From positions 248,001 to 312,000 of the forward strand of contig PAPM01000039.1 in the NCBI GenBank assembly GCA_002708905.1: a stretch of DNA of 64,000 nucleotides, given 5' to 3'. Shown here piece by piece: positions 36,318 through 45,044 of this stretch (its first letter is position 1; the number at the start of each line of letters is the position of its first letter). Under the pieces are notes generated by a model, which saw only the letters and a program-made list of their open reading frames with translations, was not told where the DNA came from and ran no database searches. The position numbers were made by a program, and so were the translations under genes. This DNA comes from Pseudomonadales bacterium. GTDB taxonomy: Bacteria; Pseudomonadota; Gammaproteobacteria; Pseudomonadales; Ketobacteraceae.

Positions 36318-38135
36318 TCAGGCCAGGCACACACAATTGCGGCCCTGGTTCTTGGCCTGGTAAAGTGCCTGATCGGCCTGCTGGATAACGTCATCACCTT
36401 TCTGTATCAGTGATTCCCGATCAACAATCATCACCCCCACACTCACGGTGACCATGATACGCTGCCCATCGCAGAGAATCGGCGTTTGTGCCACGTAGCC
36501 CCGCAAACGTTCGGCCACCTGCATAGCCTCAGGCTCCCGGGTATTGGGCAGAATCAGCACAAACTCCTCACCACCATAGCGGCATACGATGTCTGTTTCC
36601 GGACGCAACTGTTCCTGCATCAGCTGCCCCACGCTGCGAATACATTCATCACCCGCAAGGTGACCGAATGAATCATTCACCTGTTTGAAGTGATCAATAT
36701 CCACCATAATCAGCGCGAATGAGTCACCACCGTGAACACAGGCATGCTGCTCATGTTGCAGACGCTCTATCAGATAACGCCGATTTTTGAGTTTAGTGAG
36801 CGCATCCAACTCACTGATATGTTCCAGATCCTGTTTGGTTCGCTTCAATTCCTGGGTACGTTCACGCACACGGCGCTCCAACAACATGGCGTAGTCTTTC
36901 TGAGCATCAGCCGCTTCCTGCAACGCACGCTGTGCTTGCAACTGCTTGTCGATTGCAAGCTCTTTGGCATTTTTCTCCCTGCGAACGGCTTTGATCGCCA
37001 TTTCCTGAACCCTTAGTTTCAGGTTGCGCTCTTCGTGATACTTGTCTCCCAACGCAATACACAGCAATACCATATCGAACACCGCACCCCACAGAATCAG
37101 GTTTTCCGAGGTTGCAGTCACTTCAATCCAGCCGAATTTGTTTAGCCCCATGATAAACGCACCGGTGACATACATGGTCCACCCCATCAGGAATAAGCGG
37201 GAAGGCCGGTGACGCAGCGAGACACGGGCAATCATGGCACTGATCACCATCAGCACGGCAAAAAAGCTTAATAACGAAGACGTGAATATGGCGACCTGAT
37301 ACGGTAGAAAAGGCGTAACGACAATCCCAAGGAACCCCAGATTCCTGATAAACCAGAACAGTTTTACCGCTTTGAAATTCTTTTCATTAATATTGAGGAA
37401 CTGCCCACAAAACCAGGTGGAGAAGGCAATTACGGCGAACGTGGATAGCGCCACACTCATGTTCTGAAAACTGGTGTGAGCACTCCATAAATAAGCTTTA
37501 CCCACTCCCTGCCAACTGAACACGAAAAACAGCAGCGCGCAGGCATGCCCCACATAAAGCAGGAAAGTCTTGTCACGAATCGAAATGTAAAGCACCAGAT
37601 TGTAGAGCATCATGGCAAAGAGAATACCCACAAACAGGCCCAGGGTCGTATCCTGAACTTCTTTGTAGGTAACCAAGTCGTATTCATTCAGCAACTTGGT
37701 CGGTAACTGCAGGGCGGTATCTGAATCCACTTTCAGAAACAATTCATAATCCACCCCGGAACGCAGCTTGAGCGGATAAATCGGCATTCTGGTGTCTGCC
37801 GGTAGCGTTTCCTTTTGCGGCAGAACGCCGCCTTCCACCAGCCAAAAATGCGTTTCCGTCAGAATCGCGTCTTCAATCAAAAGATACCAGTTACCCGGGA
37901 CCACACTGTCTTTGGGGATTTTCAACCGGAACCAGTGGGGCTCGATGGTAAAACCTAGATTGGGTGCTTCCCAGCGGGATTTCTGCCATTCATGCCTCTG
38001 CTGGATGAGATCCTGCAGGCGGTAATCATTATCCTGCAGATAATACCAACCCTGCTGTTTAACCGGATCAGCACTTACCGGGATCACCAGCAAACACAGC
38101 ACAATTACTTGCAGCAGGGAAAACCAATTACGCAA
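36318..38135 (-). CDS. 7TM-DISM diguanylate cyclase (GGDEF), second of a pair
   Basis: A 605-residue membrane receptor-cyclase. A signal peptide is followed by a periplasmic 7TMR-DISMED2-like domain (WFRLKIP, then WYLLIEDAILTETHFWLVEGG), about seven membrane helices near 150-340, a coiled coil, and a GGDEF domain with the signature RYGGEEF near residue 521. The active-site motif is intact, so c-di-GMP synthesis is expected. The I-site RxxD at the usual distance is missing. I place the start at TTG 38135, with GAGGGAG nine bases upstream and an eight-base overlap with the preceding gene; an ATG at 38183 lies deeper in that gene and lacks a ribosome site. Confidence 0.87.
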   Translation of the reverse strand: MRNWFSLLQVIVLCLLVIPVSADPVKQQGWYYLQDNDYRLQDLIQQRHEWQKSRWEAPNLGFTIEPHWFRLKIPKDSVVPGNWYLLIEDAILTETHFWLVEGGVLPQKETLPADTRMPIYPLKLRSGVDYELFLKVDSDTALQLPTKLLNEYDLVTYKEVQDTTLGLFVGILFAMMLYNLVLYISIRDKTFLLYVGHACALLFFVFSWQGVGKAYLWSAHTSFQNMSVALSTFAVIAFSTWFCGQFLNINEKNFKAVKLFWFIRNLGFLGIVVTPFLPYQVAIFTSSLLSFFAVLMVISAMIARVSLRHRPSRLFLMGWTMYVTGAFIMGLNKFGWIEVTATSENLILWGAVFDMVLLCIALGDKYHEERNLKLRVQEMAIKAVRREKNAKELAIDKQLQAQRALQEAADAQKDYAMLLERRVRERTQELKRTKQDLEHISELDALTKLKNRRYLIERLQHEQHACVHGGDSFALIMVDIDHFKQVNDSFGHLAGDECIRSVGQLMQEQLRPETDIVCRYGGEEFVLILPNTREPEAMQVAERLRGYVAQTPILCDGQRIMVTVSVGVMIVDRESLIQKGDDVIQQADQALYQAKNQGRNCVCLA

Positions 38136-40062
38136 AATTCTGATCTCCCTCTGCCTGGTACAGGCATACTCTATTACGACCATTGCGTTTGGCTTCATAC
38201 AGGGCCTGGTCAGCCAGGTCCACCAGATGCTCCGGGCGTTGATTGCGCCGGGGCACCGCAGCAGCGACACCAATGCTTACTGTGATATGGCGGGGGCCGA
38301 TAGCGTGTGCAAAACTGGTCGCCTCCAGCGAAGACCTCATATGTTCCGCCAGAGCTTCTGCTTCATTAAGCGTACAGTTCTCCATGATCACGGCAAACTC
38401 TTCCCCACCAAAACGCCACAGGTCTGCCTCCGCCCCCTGCAATAGATTTTTCAGTACATTGGACACCTGAATCAGGCAGCGGTCCCCGGCCAAATGCCCA
38501 TAACGATCATTGATACTCTTGAAATGATCCACATCCACCATCATCAGGCACAGCTCAGAGTGATTCTCACAGGCCTGCATAAATTTGCTTTGCATGGACT
38601 CATTGAAGTGATGCCGGTTGTAGGTTCCGGTCAGAGGATCACGCTGTACCATTAGGGTAAGCGCTTCTGTAGCCTGGCGCAGTTCTGTTGTACGCTCCTC
38701 GATTTCCTGTTCTAACCGCTGATTGGCGTCGCGCTGTATTTGCAGCGTTTTTTCTTTCGCTTTACGTGCCGTTTCCTCACTCAACAAGATGCGTTGTTTC
38801 TCCTCACGCTCCGCATTGAGTGAATGCAACAAGGCGGCCTTGGCCTTCAGCTTTTGTTCTTTCTCACTGTTGATGCGATCACCCAACGCCATGGAAAACA
38901 GGATCATTTCAATCACCGAGCCCACAGACATGGTTTGCTCGGTCCAGACATTGACACTCACCACCCCCAGACGGTTCAGCAGGAATAACAACACGCCGAT
39001 CAACAGCACGATCCAGCCAGCGGTAAAGATTTTAATCGGGCGATCATCCGGGCTGTAGTAAGTAAAGATGGCGATAAACCCCATGGTGGCGGCCAGGATG
39101 CCAAGAAACACCATCATATACATGCGCATTATGTCCGGTAACACGTATACCAACACGGCACAGGCCAACGCGCTCCAGCGCACCGCATCAACAAACATCA
39201 CGAAGCGGAACTGACGTTCCTTCAAGCGCATAAACCGACTGGCAAAGGTGGTGGCAAAAAAGATGGTGGCGTAGGCGGAAACAAATACCGAAACGGCAGA
39301 CACTTCGAACTGGCCGGGCCACAAAAAGCGCAGGCCGAAACCTTTAAGGGAAACCTGCAGCATCATAAAACCAAATACCGAGCCGATATAGGCCAGATAA
39401 ATGGGGTCTCGCAAGGTAGTGTAGAGAAACAGGTTGTAGAGCAGCATGATGAACAACGAGCCGAGCATAACGGACGTCAGAATACTGGTGAGTTCATCCC
39501 AGGCAATGAATCCCTCTAATGACCATAACATCAGGGGCAACTGAACCGAGTGTTGGCTCTCCAACCGGATGTAGTAAGTCAGGATGCTGTGCTCGCCCAT
39601 GTGAACCGGAATCACATCGAAGCGATGACGAATTTCCCGATCTCTGGTTTCCCGTTGGGCTCCACCGGCGTAATGCGACACCGTTTCCCCATCCTCACTT
39701 ACACCATACACATCGAAGAAATCAATCAGGGGATTGGAATTCACCAACACCCAGGAGGCCGGCTCCTGACCGGCCTGAACTTCCAGCCGAAACCAGAACA
39801 CCGAAGAGGTGTGGCCGAAGTTGGGAATCGCTTCCCGCACCGGTTCCCAGTTCCGTTGTTGCATCACCTGCAACAGCTGAGCGTTGCGGGATTCGTCCAC
39901 CCATACGCTCAGATGTTCACCCAGGTAATGGCCCTGCACGGAACTGTCCAGCGCCACCAACTGGGCGCTGGTTTTGACCGGCATCCACAGCAGCGCCAAC
40001 AGCCACAGGGCGCGGCTCATTAACCGGCCCGGAAACAGTAATTTAGGAAATGGATTAGTCAT
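38128..40062 (-). CDS. 7TM-DISM diguanylate cyclase (GGDEF), first of a pair
   Basis: A 644-residue paralogue of the next gene: a signal peptide (ALWLLALLWMPVKTSAQ), a periplasmic 7TMR-DISMED2-like domain (SVFWFRLEVQAGQEPASWVLVN), about seven membrane helices at roughly 195-390, a coiled coil around 400-460 and a GGDEF domain with RFGGEEF near 554. It should make c-di-GMP in response to an external ligand. The inhibitory RxxD site is not at the expected place. It is divergent from putP. The stop lies inside the beginning of the second GGDEF gene, so the pair is co-transcribed. Confidence 0.9.
   Translation of the reverse strand: MTNPFPKLLFPGRLMSRALWLLALLWMPVKTSAQLVALDSSVQGHYLGEHLSVWVDESRNAQLLQVMQQRNWEPVREAIPNFGHTSSVFWFRLEVQAGQEPASWVLVNSNPLIDFFDVYGVSEDGETVSHYAGGAQRETRDREIRHRFDVIPVHMGEHSILTYYIRLESQHSVQLPLMLWSLEGFIAWDELTSILTSVMLGSLFIMLLYNLFLYTTLRDPIYLAYIGSVFGFMMLQVSLKGFGLRFLWPGQFEVSAVSVFVSAYATIFFATTFASRFMRLKERQFRFVMFVDAVRWSALACAVLVYVLPDIMRMYMMVFLGILAATMGFIAIFTYYSPDDRPIKIFTAGWIVLLIGVLLFLLNRLGVVSVNVWTEQTMSVGSVIEMILFSMALGDRINSEKEQKLKAKAALLHSLNAEREEKQRILLSEETARKAKEKTLQIQRDANQRLEQEIEERTTELRQATEALTLMVQRDPLTGTYNRHHFNESMQSKFMQACENHSELCLMMVDVDHFKSINDRYGHLAGDRCLIQVSNVLKNLLQGAEADLWRFGGEEFAVIMENCTLNEAEALAEHMRSSLEATSFAHAIGPRHITVSIGVAAAVPRRNQRPEHLVDLADQALYEAKRNGRNRVCLYQAEGDQNFA
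38145..38151 (-). promoter_or_regulatory. Ribosome binding site fixing the TTG start of the second GGDEF gene
   Basis: GAGGGAG on the minus strand lies nine bases before the TTG at 38135 and inside the end of the upstream GGDEF gene. This is why the TTG is preferred over upstream ATGs. Confidence 0.6.
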
Positions 40063-40158
40063 TCAGGTTACATCTTGATCGCCTACTACCCAATATAGAA
40101 ACCAGCCGGGGTTTTCTCCATTACATCCTGTAGCGTTTCGTAACCGGCTTATAACCAT

Positions 40159-40186
40159 TCGACCTAATCAAAAACGACGCTATACT
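40159..40186 (+). promoter_or_regulatory. Possible sigma-70 promoter of putP
   Basis: TCGACC (40159-40164) and TATACT (40181-40186) are spaced by 16 bases, 51 bp before the putP start. The -10 box matches five of six consensus positions and the -35 box four of six. Confidence 0.35.
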
Positions 40187-40237
40187 TATTGAAACCTAAA
40201 TTACTAAGCATAAGTTATCAAAGCGACAGGATTGGAT

Positions 40238-41671
40238 ATGTCCTTTTCCCTAATGCAGGTCACGTTCGCTATCTATCTGATCGTGATCTTTGCGCTGGGC
40301 TGGGCCGCCTGGAAGCAAACCAAGACCCACCAGGACTATCTGCTGGGAGGTCGCCGCCTGGGGCCGATGACGACGGCACTGAGCGCCGGAGCATCGGATA
40401 TGAGCGGTTGGTTGCTGCTGGGGTTGCCCGGCCTGGCTTATGACATAGGCTTGGGAGCACTGTGGCTGGCGATGGGCCTATTGGTCGGTACCTGGCTCAA
40501 CTGGCAGCTGGTTGCACCAAGACTGCGGCGGGAAACCGAGCGCCTCAACAGCGTCACTCTCCCCACCTGGCTGGAACGACGCTTCAACGACTCGAGCCAC
40601 AGCCTCAGGATTCTCAGCGCCCTCTTCATCCTGGTGTTCTTCCTGTTATACACCAGTTCAGGCCTGGTGGCCGGGGGCAAACTCTTCGCAGAGGCCTTTG
40701 GCATGCCCTATCAGCACGCAGTAATCGCCGGGGTGGTCTGCATCGGGCTCTATACCTTATTCGGCGGATTCCTGGCCGTTTCCTGGACTGACGTAGTGCA
40801 GGCGCTGTTAATGCTGGCGGTCCTGATTGGTGTGCCCATGTTTGTGGCTGCATTGATCCGGGAAGACGCCAGCCTGATGCAACATGCGGCCACCCGGGGT
40901 GACCTGTTTTACGTTTTATACGACGCCAACGGCAAACCCTTCAGCCTGTTGGAAATCATCAGCCTGTGTGCCTGGGGCCTGGGGTACTTTGGGCAACCCC
41001 ATATTCTGGCCAGATTCAAGGCCATCCGCGATCCGCGCCAACTCACGCGGGCGCAATACATCGCGGTGAGCTGGAGTTTTCTTACCCTGGTCGGCGCGAT
41101 TGCCGTGGGCATCAGCGGCGCCATGTATTTCAGCGATCCTCTCGCAGACAGCGAGAAAGTGCTGATCGCATTGAGCCACGCCCTATTTCATCCCCTGATC
41201 GCGGGGATTCTGATTGCGGCTATCCTGGCGGCGATAATGAGTACCGCTGATTCCCAATTACTGGTATGCGCCTCTGCCATCAGCGAAGATCTTTACCTGA
41301 AGCGCACACCGGCACATTCCTCCGCCGGCATGGCCCGCTGGTGTCTCTTGATAATGGCCACTGTCGCCACCATATTGGCTATGAACCCGGAAGCAGGGGT
41401 ACTGGACCTGGTGTCCTATGCCTGGGCCGGATTTGGTGCCACCTTCGGCCCGGTGATTCTGTTCGCGCTGTATTGGAAAGCATGTCGTCGCTGGGGTGCG
41501 ATCGCCGGCATTCTGTTGGGCGGCGGCACGGTAATGATTTGGAAAAACCTGAGCGGTGGCCTGTTCGACCTGTACGAAATAGTGCCCGGGTTTGTTGCCG
41601 CCTGCCTGGGTATCGTGGTGTTCAGTTATTTGGAATTTTTTGCGACCAAACAGTCAGCCGCTAATCCTTGA
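40238..41671 (+). CDS. putP: Sodium/proline symporter
   Basis: A 477-residue member of the sodium:solute symporter family with about 12-13 membrane helices. QDYLLGGRRLGPMTTALSAG and ASDMSGWLLLGLPG are close to the E. coli PutP sodium- and proline-binding helices, as are GYFGQPHILARF and MSTADSQLLVCASAISEDLY. The ATG at 40238 is preceded by AGGATTGG; an in-frame TTG lies six bases upstream. No putA is in the window, so the gene stands alone, divergent from the GGDEF pair. Proline uptake for nutrition or osmoprotection is the expected role. Confidence 0.93.
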   Translation: MSFSLMQVTFAIYLIVIFALGWAAWKQTKTHQDYLLGGRRLGPMTTALSAGASDMSGWLLLGLPGLAYDIGLGALWLAMGLLVGTWLNWQLVAPRLRRETERLNSVTLPTWLERRFNDSSHSLRILSALFILVFFLLYTSSGLVAGGKLFAEAFGMPYQHAVIAGVVCIGLYTLFGGFLAVSWTDVVQALLMLAVLIGVPMFVAALIREDASLMQHAATRGDLFYVLYDANGKPFSLLEIISLCAWGLGYFGQPHILARFKAIRDPRQLTRAQYIAVSWSFLTLVGAIAVGISGAMYFSDPLADSEKVLIALSHALFHPLIAGILIAAILAAIMSTADSQLLVCASAISEDLYLKRTPAHSSAGMARWCLLIMATVATILAMNPEAGVLDLVSYAWAGFGATFGPVILFALYWKACRRWGAIAGILLGGGTVMIWKNLSGGLFDLYEIVPGFVAACLGIVVFSYLEFFATKQSAANP

Positions 41672-41812
41672 TTTGTAAGGTGTGGTAATTCGAACATTGG
41701 CAGAGTTACCGTATTTACGGGCAGGCTGGACAATATCGTCATTGTATTTTGAACACCAAGGGGTATGTTGGCCGCCCGGTGATTTACTGAAAAAGCATTC
41801 TGGATTAAGGAT

Positions 41813-42931
41813 ATGAACGGTTCGTCCTCCTCGTTTTTCAAGCAATCGTATTTCTTTGTGCGCAATGCCATTGAACGACGCACCCACACAGAGAAATTTA
41901 TTGTGGCAGACAAGACCGCCCACGAAGTACTGTTTTCCGATGGCCTAATGGAGGTGCGTTATTACCCGCACCAGGACGACAGTGCCTTTGAGCTGGACGG
42001 TGATTCCGTCAGTCCGCAATCCCAGCAACATAAAACGCCGATTTTATTAGTCCCACCCCTGGGCGTGTTTCATTGGATCTATGACCTGATGGCAGAGCGC
42101 AGTTGGGTACGCTTTCTGAATGCCAAGGGTTTTCAGGTATATCTGGTGAACTGGGGTGCACCGTCTCGCCACGATGCCGGTTTATCCATCGACACCTATG
42201 TTAATCACTGGCTGAAGGAAGCGGTTTCGCAGGTGCAGGAACACAGCGGGGAACAGCAGATATCTCTGGTGGGTTACTGCATGGGAGGATTGCTGACACT
42301 GCTCTATGCCGGCGCTCACAATGAAGGCCAGATCCGCAACATCGTCACCATCGCCAGCCCTATTGATTTTCACGCCAGCCATGGCTACGGCAAATTGCTG
42401 GAATGGGTAAAGCGCTATACCCGCCGCATTCGCATACCTAAGGCCTTCGCTGATACACAACGTTTTCACGTGCCCGGTGATGTACTGTCGGTGCTGTTTA
42501 AAATGACCAATCCACTGGCTGGAGTGGTGAGTTATTTTGATCTGGTCCGTAATCTGTCGGATCGGGATTATGTGAAAGCACACCTCACTACACGGGAATG
42601 GTTTAACAATATGCCGGACTATCCCGGAGCCACTGTGCAACAACTGGTATTTGACTTTGGAATCAAAAACGCGCTGGCAGACGGCAAGGTAAAAATCGGA
42701 GAGCGAATATCCGATCTTACGGCGATCAAGAGCAATTTGCTCGCGTTCGCCGGTTTCAGTGACAAAATCGTCAGTATTCGGGCGGCGAAAAAAATCCTGG
42801 AACTCGGCACCATGGACGACAAAACCTTTATGGTCGTGCCGGGCGGACATGCCGGTGTGTTTGCCGGAGGTAAAGCCCAGGAACACACCTGGGCTATCTC
42901 CGCGCAGTGGCTGGCAGAACGATCAGATTAA
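41813..42931 (+). CDS. PHA synthase (PhaC)-like alpha/beta hydrolase
   Basis: A 372-residue protein. The lipase-box-like GYCMGG has the PhaC nucleophile Cys (C156) in place of Ser. The catalytic Asp is in the FSDKIVSIRAAKK segment and the His in VPGGHAGVFAGG. The N-terminal EVRYYPHQDD and PPLGVFHWIYDLM segments, and LVNWGAPSRHDAGLSIDTYV, resemble class III synthases, which are of similar size (about 355 residues). Class III enzymes need a PhaE partner and none is seen here, so it may be a stand-alone synthase or a related acyltransferase. Its 3' end overlaps the convergent superoxide-reductase-like gene by four bases. Confidence 0.8.
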   Translation: MNGSSSSFFKQSYFFVRNAIERRTHTEKFIVADKTAHEVLFSDGLMEVRYYPHQDDSAFELDGDSVSPQSQQHKTPILLVPPLGVFHWIYDLMAERSWVRFLNAKGFQVYLVNWGAPSRHDAGLSIDTYVNHWLKEAVSQVQEHSGEQQISLVGYCMGGLLTLLYAGAHNEGQIRNIVTIASPIDFHASHGYGKLLEWVKRYTRRIRIPKAFADTQRFHVPGDVLSVLFKMTNPLAGVVSYFDLVRNLSDRDYVKAHLTTREWFNNMPDYPGATVQQLVFDFGIKNALADGKVKIGERISDLTAIKSNLLAFAGFSDKIVSIRAAKKILELGTMDDKTFMVVPGGHAGVFAGGKAQEHTWAISAQWLAERSD

Positions 42932-43347
42932 ACGGTGAATTCCGTAACCCAGCAATCGTGCTTGTTGCACATACTGAGGGCGTAGGCGGCACCTTTATAG
43001 TCTTTAATTTCGTATTTGGAAATGGGTGCCTTTGCGGTCGCCGGGTCAAACATGGTTTCACCCAATATGTTCATCTGTTTATCGAAAATCGTGTGCTTCA
43101 CGATGTAATGCTCATAGCCTTTCATTTCATGCGGTGTGGTAACCTGCACTACACCACCTTTTACTTCCACCACTGGCGCATGCCCTGCCACTTTTGCGCT
43201 CCAACGGCCAGGATTCTCTTTGGTGTAATAGATGCTGCCCGCCAGTTTTGTATTCAGTACACCCTGTGCTGCCGTAGCAATCCGGGAAACCAATGACGAA
43301 CCGGCAATACCCGCCAGTCCCAAAGCAAAAAACTTACGACGTTCCAT
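42928..43347 (-). CDS. Tat-exported superoxide reductase-like (neelaredoxin/desulfoferrodoxin) protein
   Basis: A 139-residue protein. The start at 43347 (MERRKFFALGLAG) has AAGGAG six bases upstream and produces a Tat-type signal with an RR motif; an ATG at 43374 gives nine extra residues. The mature domain keeps the iron-centre ligands of class II superoxide reductases: H56 in GHAPVVEV, H73 in TPHEMKG, H80 in YEHYIVKH, C127 and H130 in CNKHDCW. The Glu-Lys pair normally next to the first His is replaced by Ala-Gly, so catalysis may differ. Such proteins reduce superoxide, or in related forms handle iron-sulfur chemistry. It is divergent from a haem protein gene. Confidence 0.78.
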   Translation of the reverse strand: MERRKFFALGLAGIAGSSLVSRIATAAQGVLNTKLAGSIYYTKENPGRWSAKVAGHAPVVEVKGGVVQVTTPHEMKGYEHYIVKHTIFDKQMNILGETMFDPATAKAPISKYEIKDYKGAAYALSMCNKHDCWVTEFTV

Positions 43348-43497
43348 CCCTCTCTCCTTTTCATTCATTGACACAATGATTTTTATTTATTGATTCATTG
43401 ATTTGTTGATCTTTTTTATCAATGGTTAATAAAGTCGATTCAGACTATGCCATTCATAGTGCCCATACAAGTGACTAATTACCTGAAAAGCTCTATT

Positions 43498-43513
43498 ATT
43501 AGAACTTTCTAAT
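43498..43513. promoter_or_regulatory. Palindrome upstream of the DUF3365-like gene
   Basis: ATTAGAA and TTCTAAT form perfect 7-bp arms around a 2-base centre, 22 bp before the ATG at 43536. The site suits an operator in the divergent promoter region between the superoxide-reductase-like and haem protein genes. The regulator is unknown. Confidence 0.3.
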
Positions 43514-43535
43514 TAAAGATAGAGGGTTCCAATAC

Positions 43536-44138
43536 ATGTTGGCCACACTCAAACAACTCAAATCCGTACGCACCCTGACTTTGCTGACCGCGCTTGGTTT
43601 TCTGTCTCCTGTTTTCGCCGACAACACTCAAGAGCCAGACTTGAATCAACTTGAGCAGGAAGCCAAAACCATCACCATGGCCTTCGGTAAGGAATTAAAA
43701 ACCGTGCTGCAGGGTACCATCATGGCGTCTGGGCCAGTGGAAGCCATTAAAGTCTGCCGTACCAGTGCGCCCGCCATTGCCAATCGCCTGGCCCAGGAAA
43801 AAGGCTGGGATGTGGCCCGCACCAGCCACAAGGTACGTAACGCCAACAACGCGCCGGATGCCTGGGAACAAAAGGTGTTGGCGGAATGGCAGGATAAAAT
43901 TTCACGGGGTGCGCCGGTGCAGAATATGAAAGCATCTGAGATCGTGACGGAAAACGGGGTGACGGTGTACCGCTTTATGAGTGCTATTCCCACCGGCCAG
44001 ATGTGTTTGAATTGCCACGGCAGCAGCATTGCAGGGCCAGTACGTAATACAATTCACGACCTGTATCCCGATGACCAGGCCACCGGCTTCAAGGAAGGGG
44101 AACTGCGGGGAGCATTCAGTTTGCAGAAAACCTTTTAG
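43536..44138 (+). CDS. Exported monohaem DUF3365/Tll0287-like protein
   Basis: A 200-residue protein with a Sec signal (LLTALGFLSPVFA) and a Tll0287/DUF3365-like sensor fold: GTIMASGPVEAIKVCRTSAP, then VRNANNAPDAWEQKVLAEW. One c-type haem motif CLNCHG (C157, C160, H161) is present near the C-terminus. AGAGGG lies nine bases before the ATG. Relatives bind haem c and act in redox sensing, sometimes fused to kinases; this one stands free in the periplasm. It ends 12 bases before the convergent TetR gene and is divergent from the superoxide-reductase-like gene, so a redox theme is plausible. Confidence 0.85.
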   Translation: MLATLKQLKSVRTLTLLTALGFLSPVFADNTQEPDLNQLEQEAKTITMAFGKELKTVLQGTIMASGPVEAIKVCRTSAPAIANRLAQEKGWDVARTSHKVRNANNAPDAWEQKVLAEWQDKISRGAPVQNMKASEIVTENGVTVYRFMSAIPTGQMCLNCHGSSIAGPVRNTIHDLYPDDQATGFKEGELRGAFSLQKTF

Positions 44139-44150
44139 GGTTTTCGAGGG

Positions 44151-44849
44151 TTAACGCTGCTGCACATCATCCAGAATCGTGGGGAACAGCGCCAACGGAT
44201 CGGAGCTTTCCCCGCTGAGATATTTTTTCTTCAACTCCGGTAGCATCGGCTTCATGGATTCGCACAGATAAGGTTCTTCCAGTGCAATGATCTGGTAGAT
44301 GGCCCGCTTGAGCAGCGCTTTGCGCATCATAGAACCATCGTTGTTCTGAATAGAAATGGATTGCAGGAATGACGACCACGACACTACCAACACCCACACG
44401 TTCAGAATCAACGCATCGATCTGTTCGTCGGTAGCCAACAATACGCCGGCATCGGCCATGGACTGAAAAATACGGCGACCATCCGCCACCGTGCGGGAAG
44501 AGAACTCCCGATAGGCACTACGCAAGCGTTCGTCGTCCTGCAACAGATGTTGTAAATCGCGGTGCAGGAAACGGTAATCCCACATGCTGTTGAGAATCGC
44601 TTCCAGGTAATTCACTTTGTCCTGGTAGGTGACCGCGCGCCCTTCCGGCACAATCATGAAGCTCTGCACTTCTTCCTGATAACGCAGGAACAATTGATAG
44701 ACGATCTCGTTCTTGTTACGAAAATGGTAATACAGATTGCCCGGGCTGATGTTGAGAGCCGCCGCAATGTGGTTGGTGGACACATTCCGTTCACCTTGCT
44801 CATTAAACATTTTCAGGCTGGTCAGCAATATGCGGTCTTTGGTTTTCAT
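44151..44849 (-). CDS. TetR-family transcriptional regulator
   Basis: A 232-residue regulator. The start at 44849 (MKTKDRILLTSLKMFNEQG) opens the helix-turn-helix domain, which continues with STNHIAAALNISPGNLYYHFRNKNEIV. The ligand-binding C-terminal part is Leu-rich and includes WDYRFLHRDLQHLL, a pattern often seen in TetR proteins near lipid or PHA genes. The upstream frame is longer but is not TetR-like. It lies 195 bp downstream of the large operon on the same strand and converges with the DUF3365-like gene. Targets are unknown. Confidence 0.88.
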   Translation of the reverse strand: MKTKDRILLTSLKMFNEQGERNVSTNHIAAALNISPGNLYYHFRNKNEIVYQLFLRYQEEVQSFMIVPEGRAVTYQDKVNYLEAILNSMWDYRFLHRDLQHLLQDDERLRSAYREFSSRTVADGRRIFQSMADAGVLLATDEQIDALILNVWVLVVSWSSFLQSISIQNNDGSMMRKALLKRAIYQIIALEEPYLCESMKPMLPELKKKYLSGESSDPLALFPTILDDVQQR

Positions 44850-45044
44850 CCGTTCGCCAGGCTTTACTTCGTTACAACAGTGCGAACCATGATATAGCAA
44901 AATGCCCACAAAAAAATGGCTGGTTCGACGTTCTGCCAAGATAAAAGCGGCCAATTTACTTTAAATCAACAAGTTAAGGACATTGTCCCGCCGGGAAATC
45001 TTAAGTACCCGCTCCTGTGCGAACTGGAAAATTGAATTCAGCTA

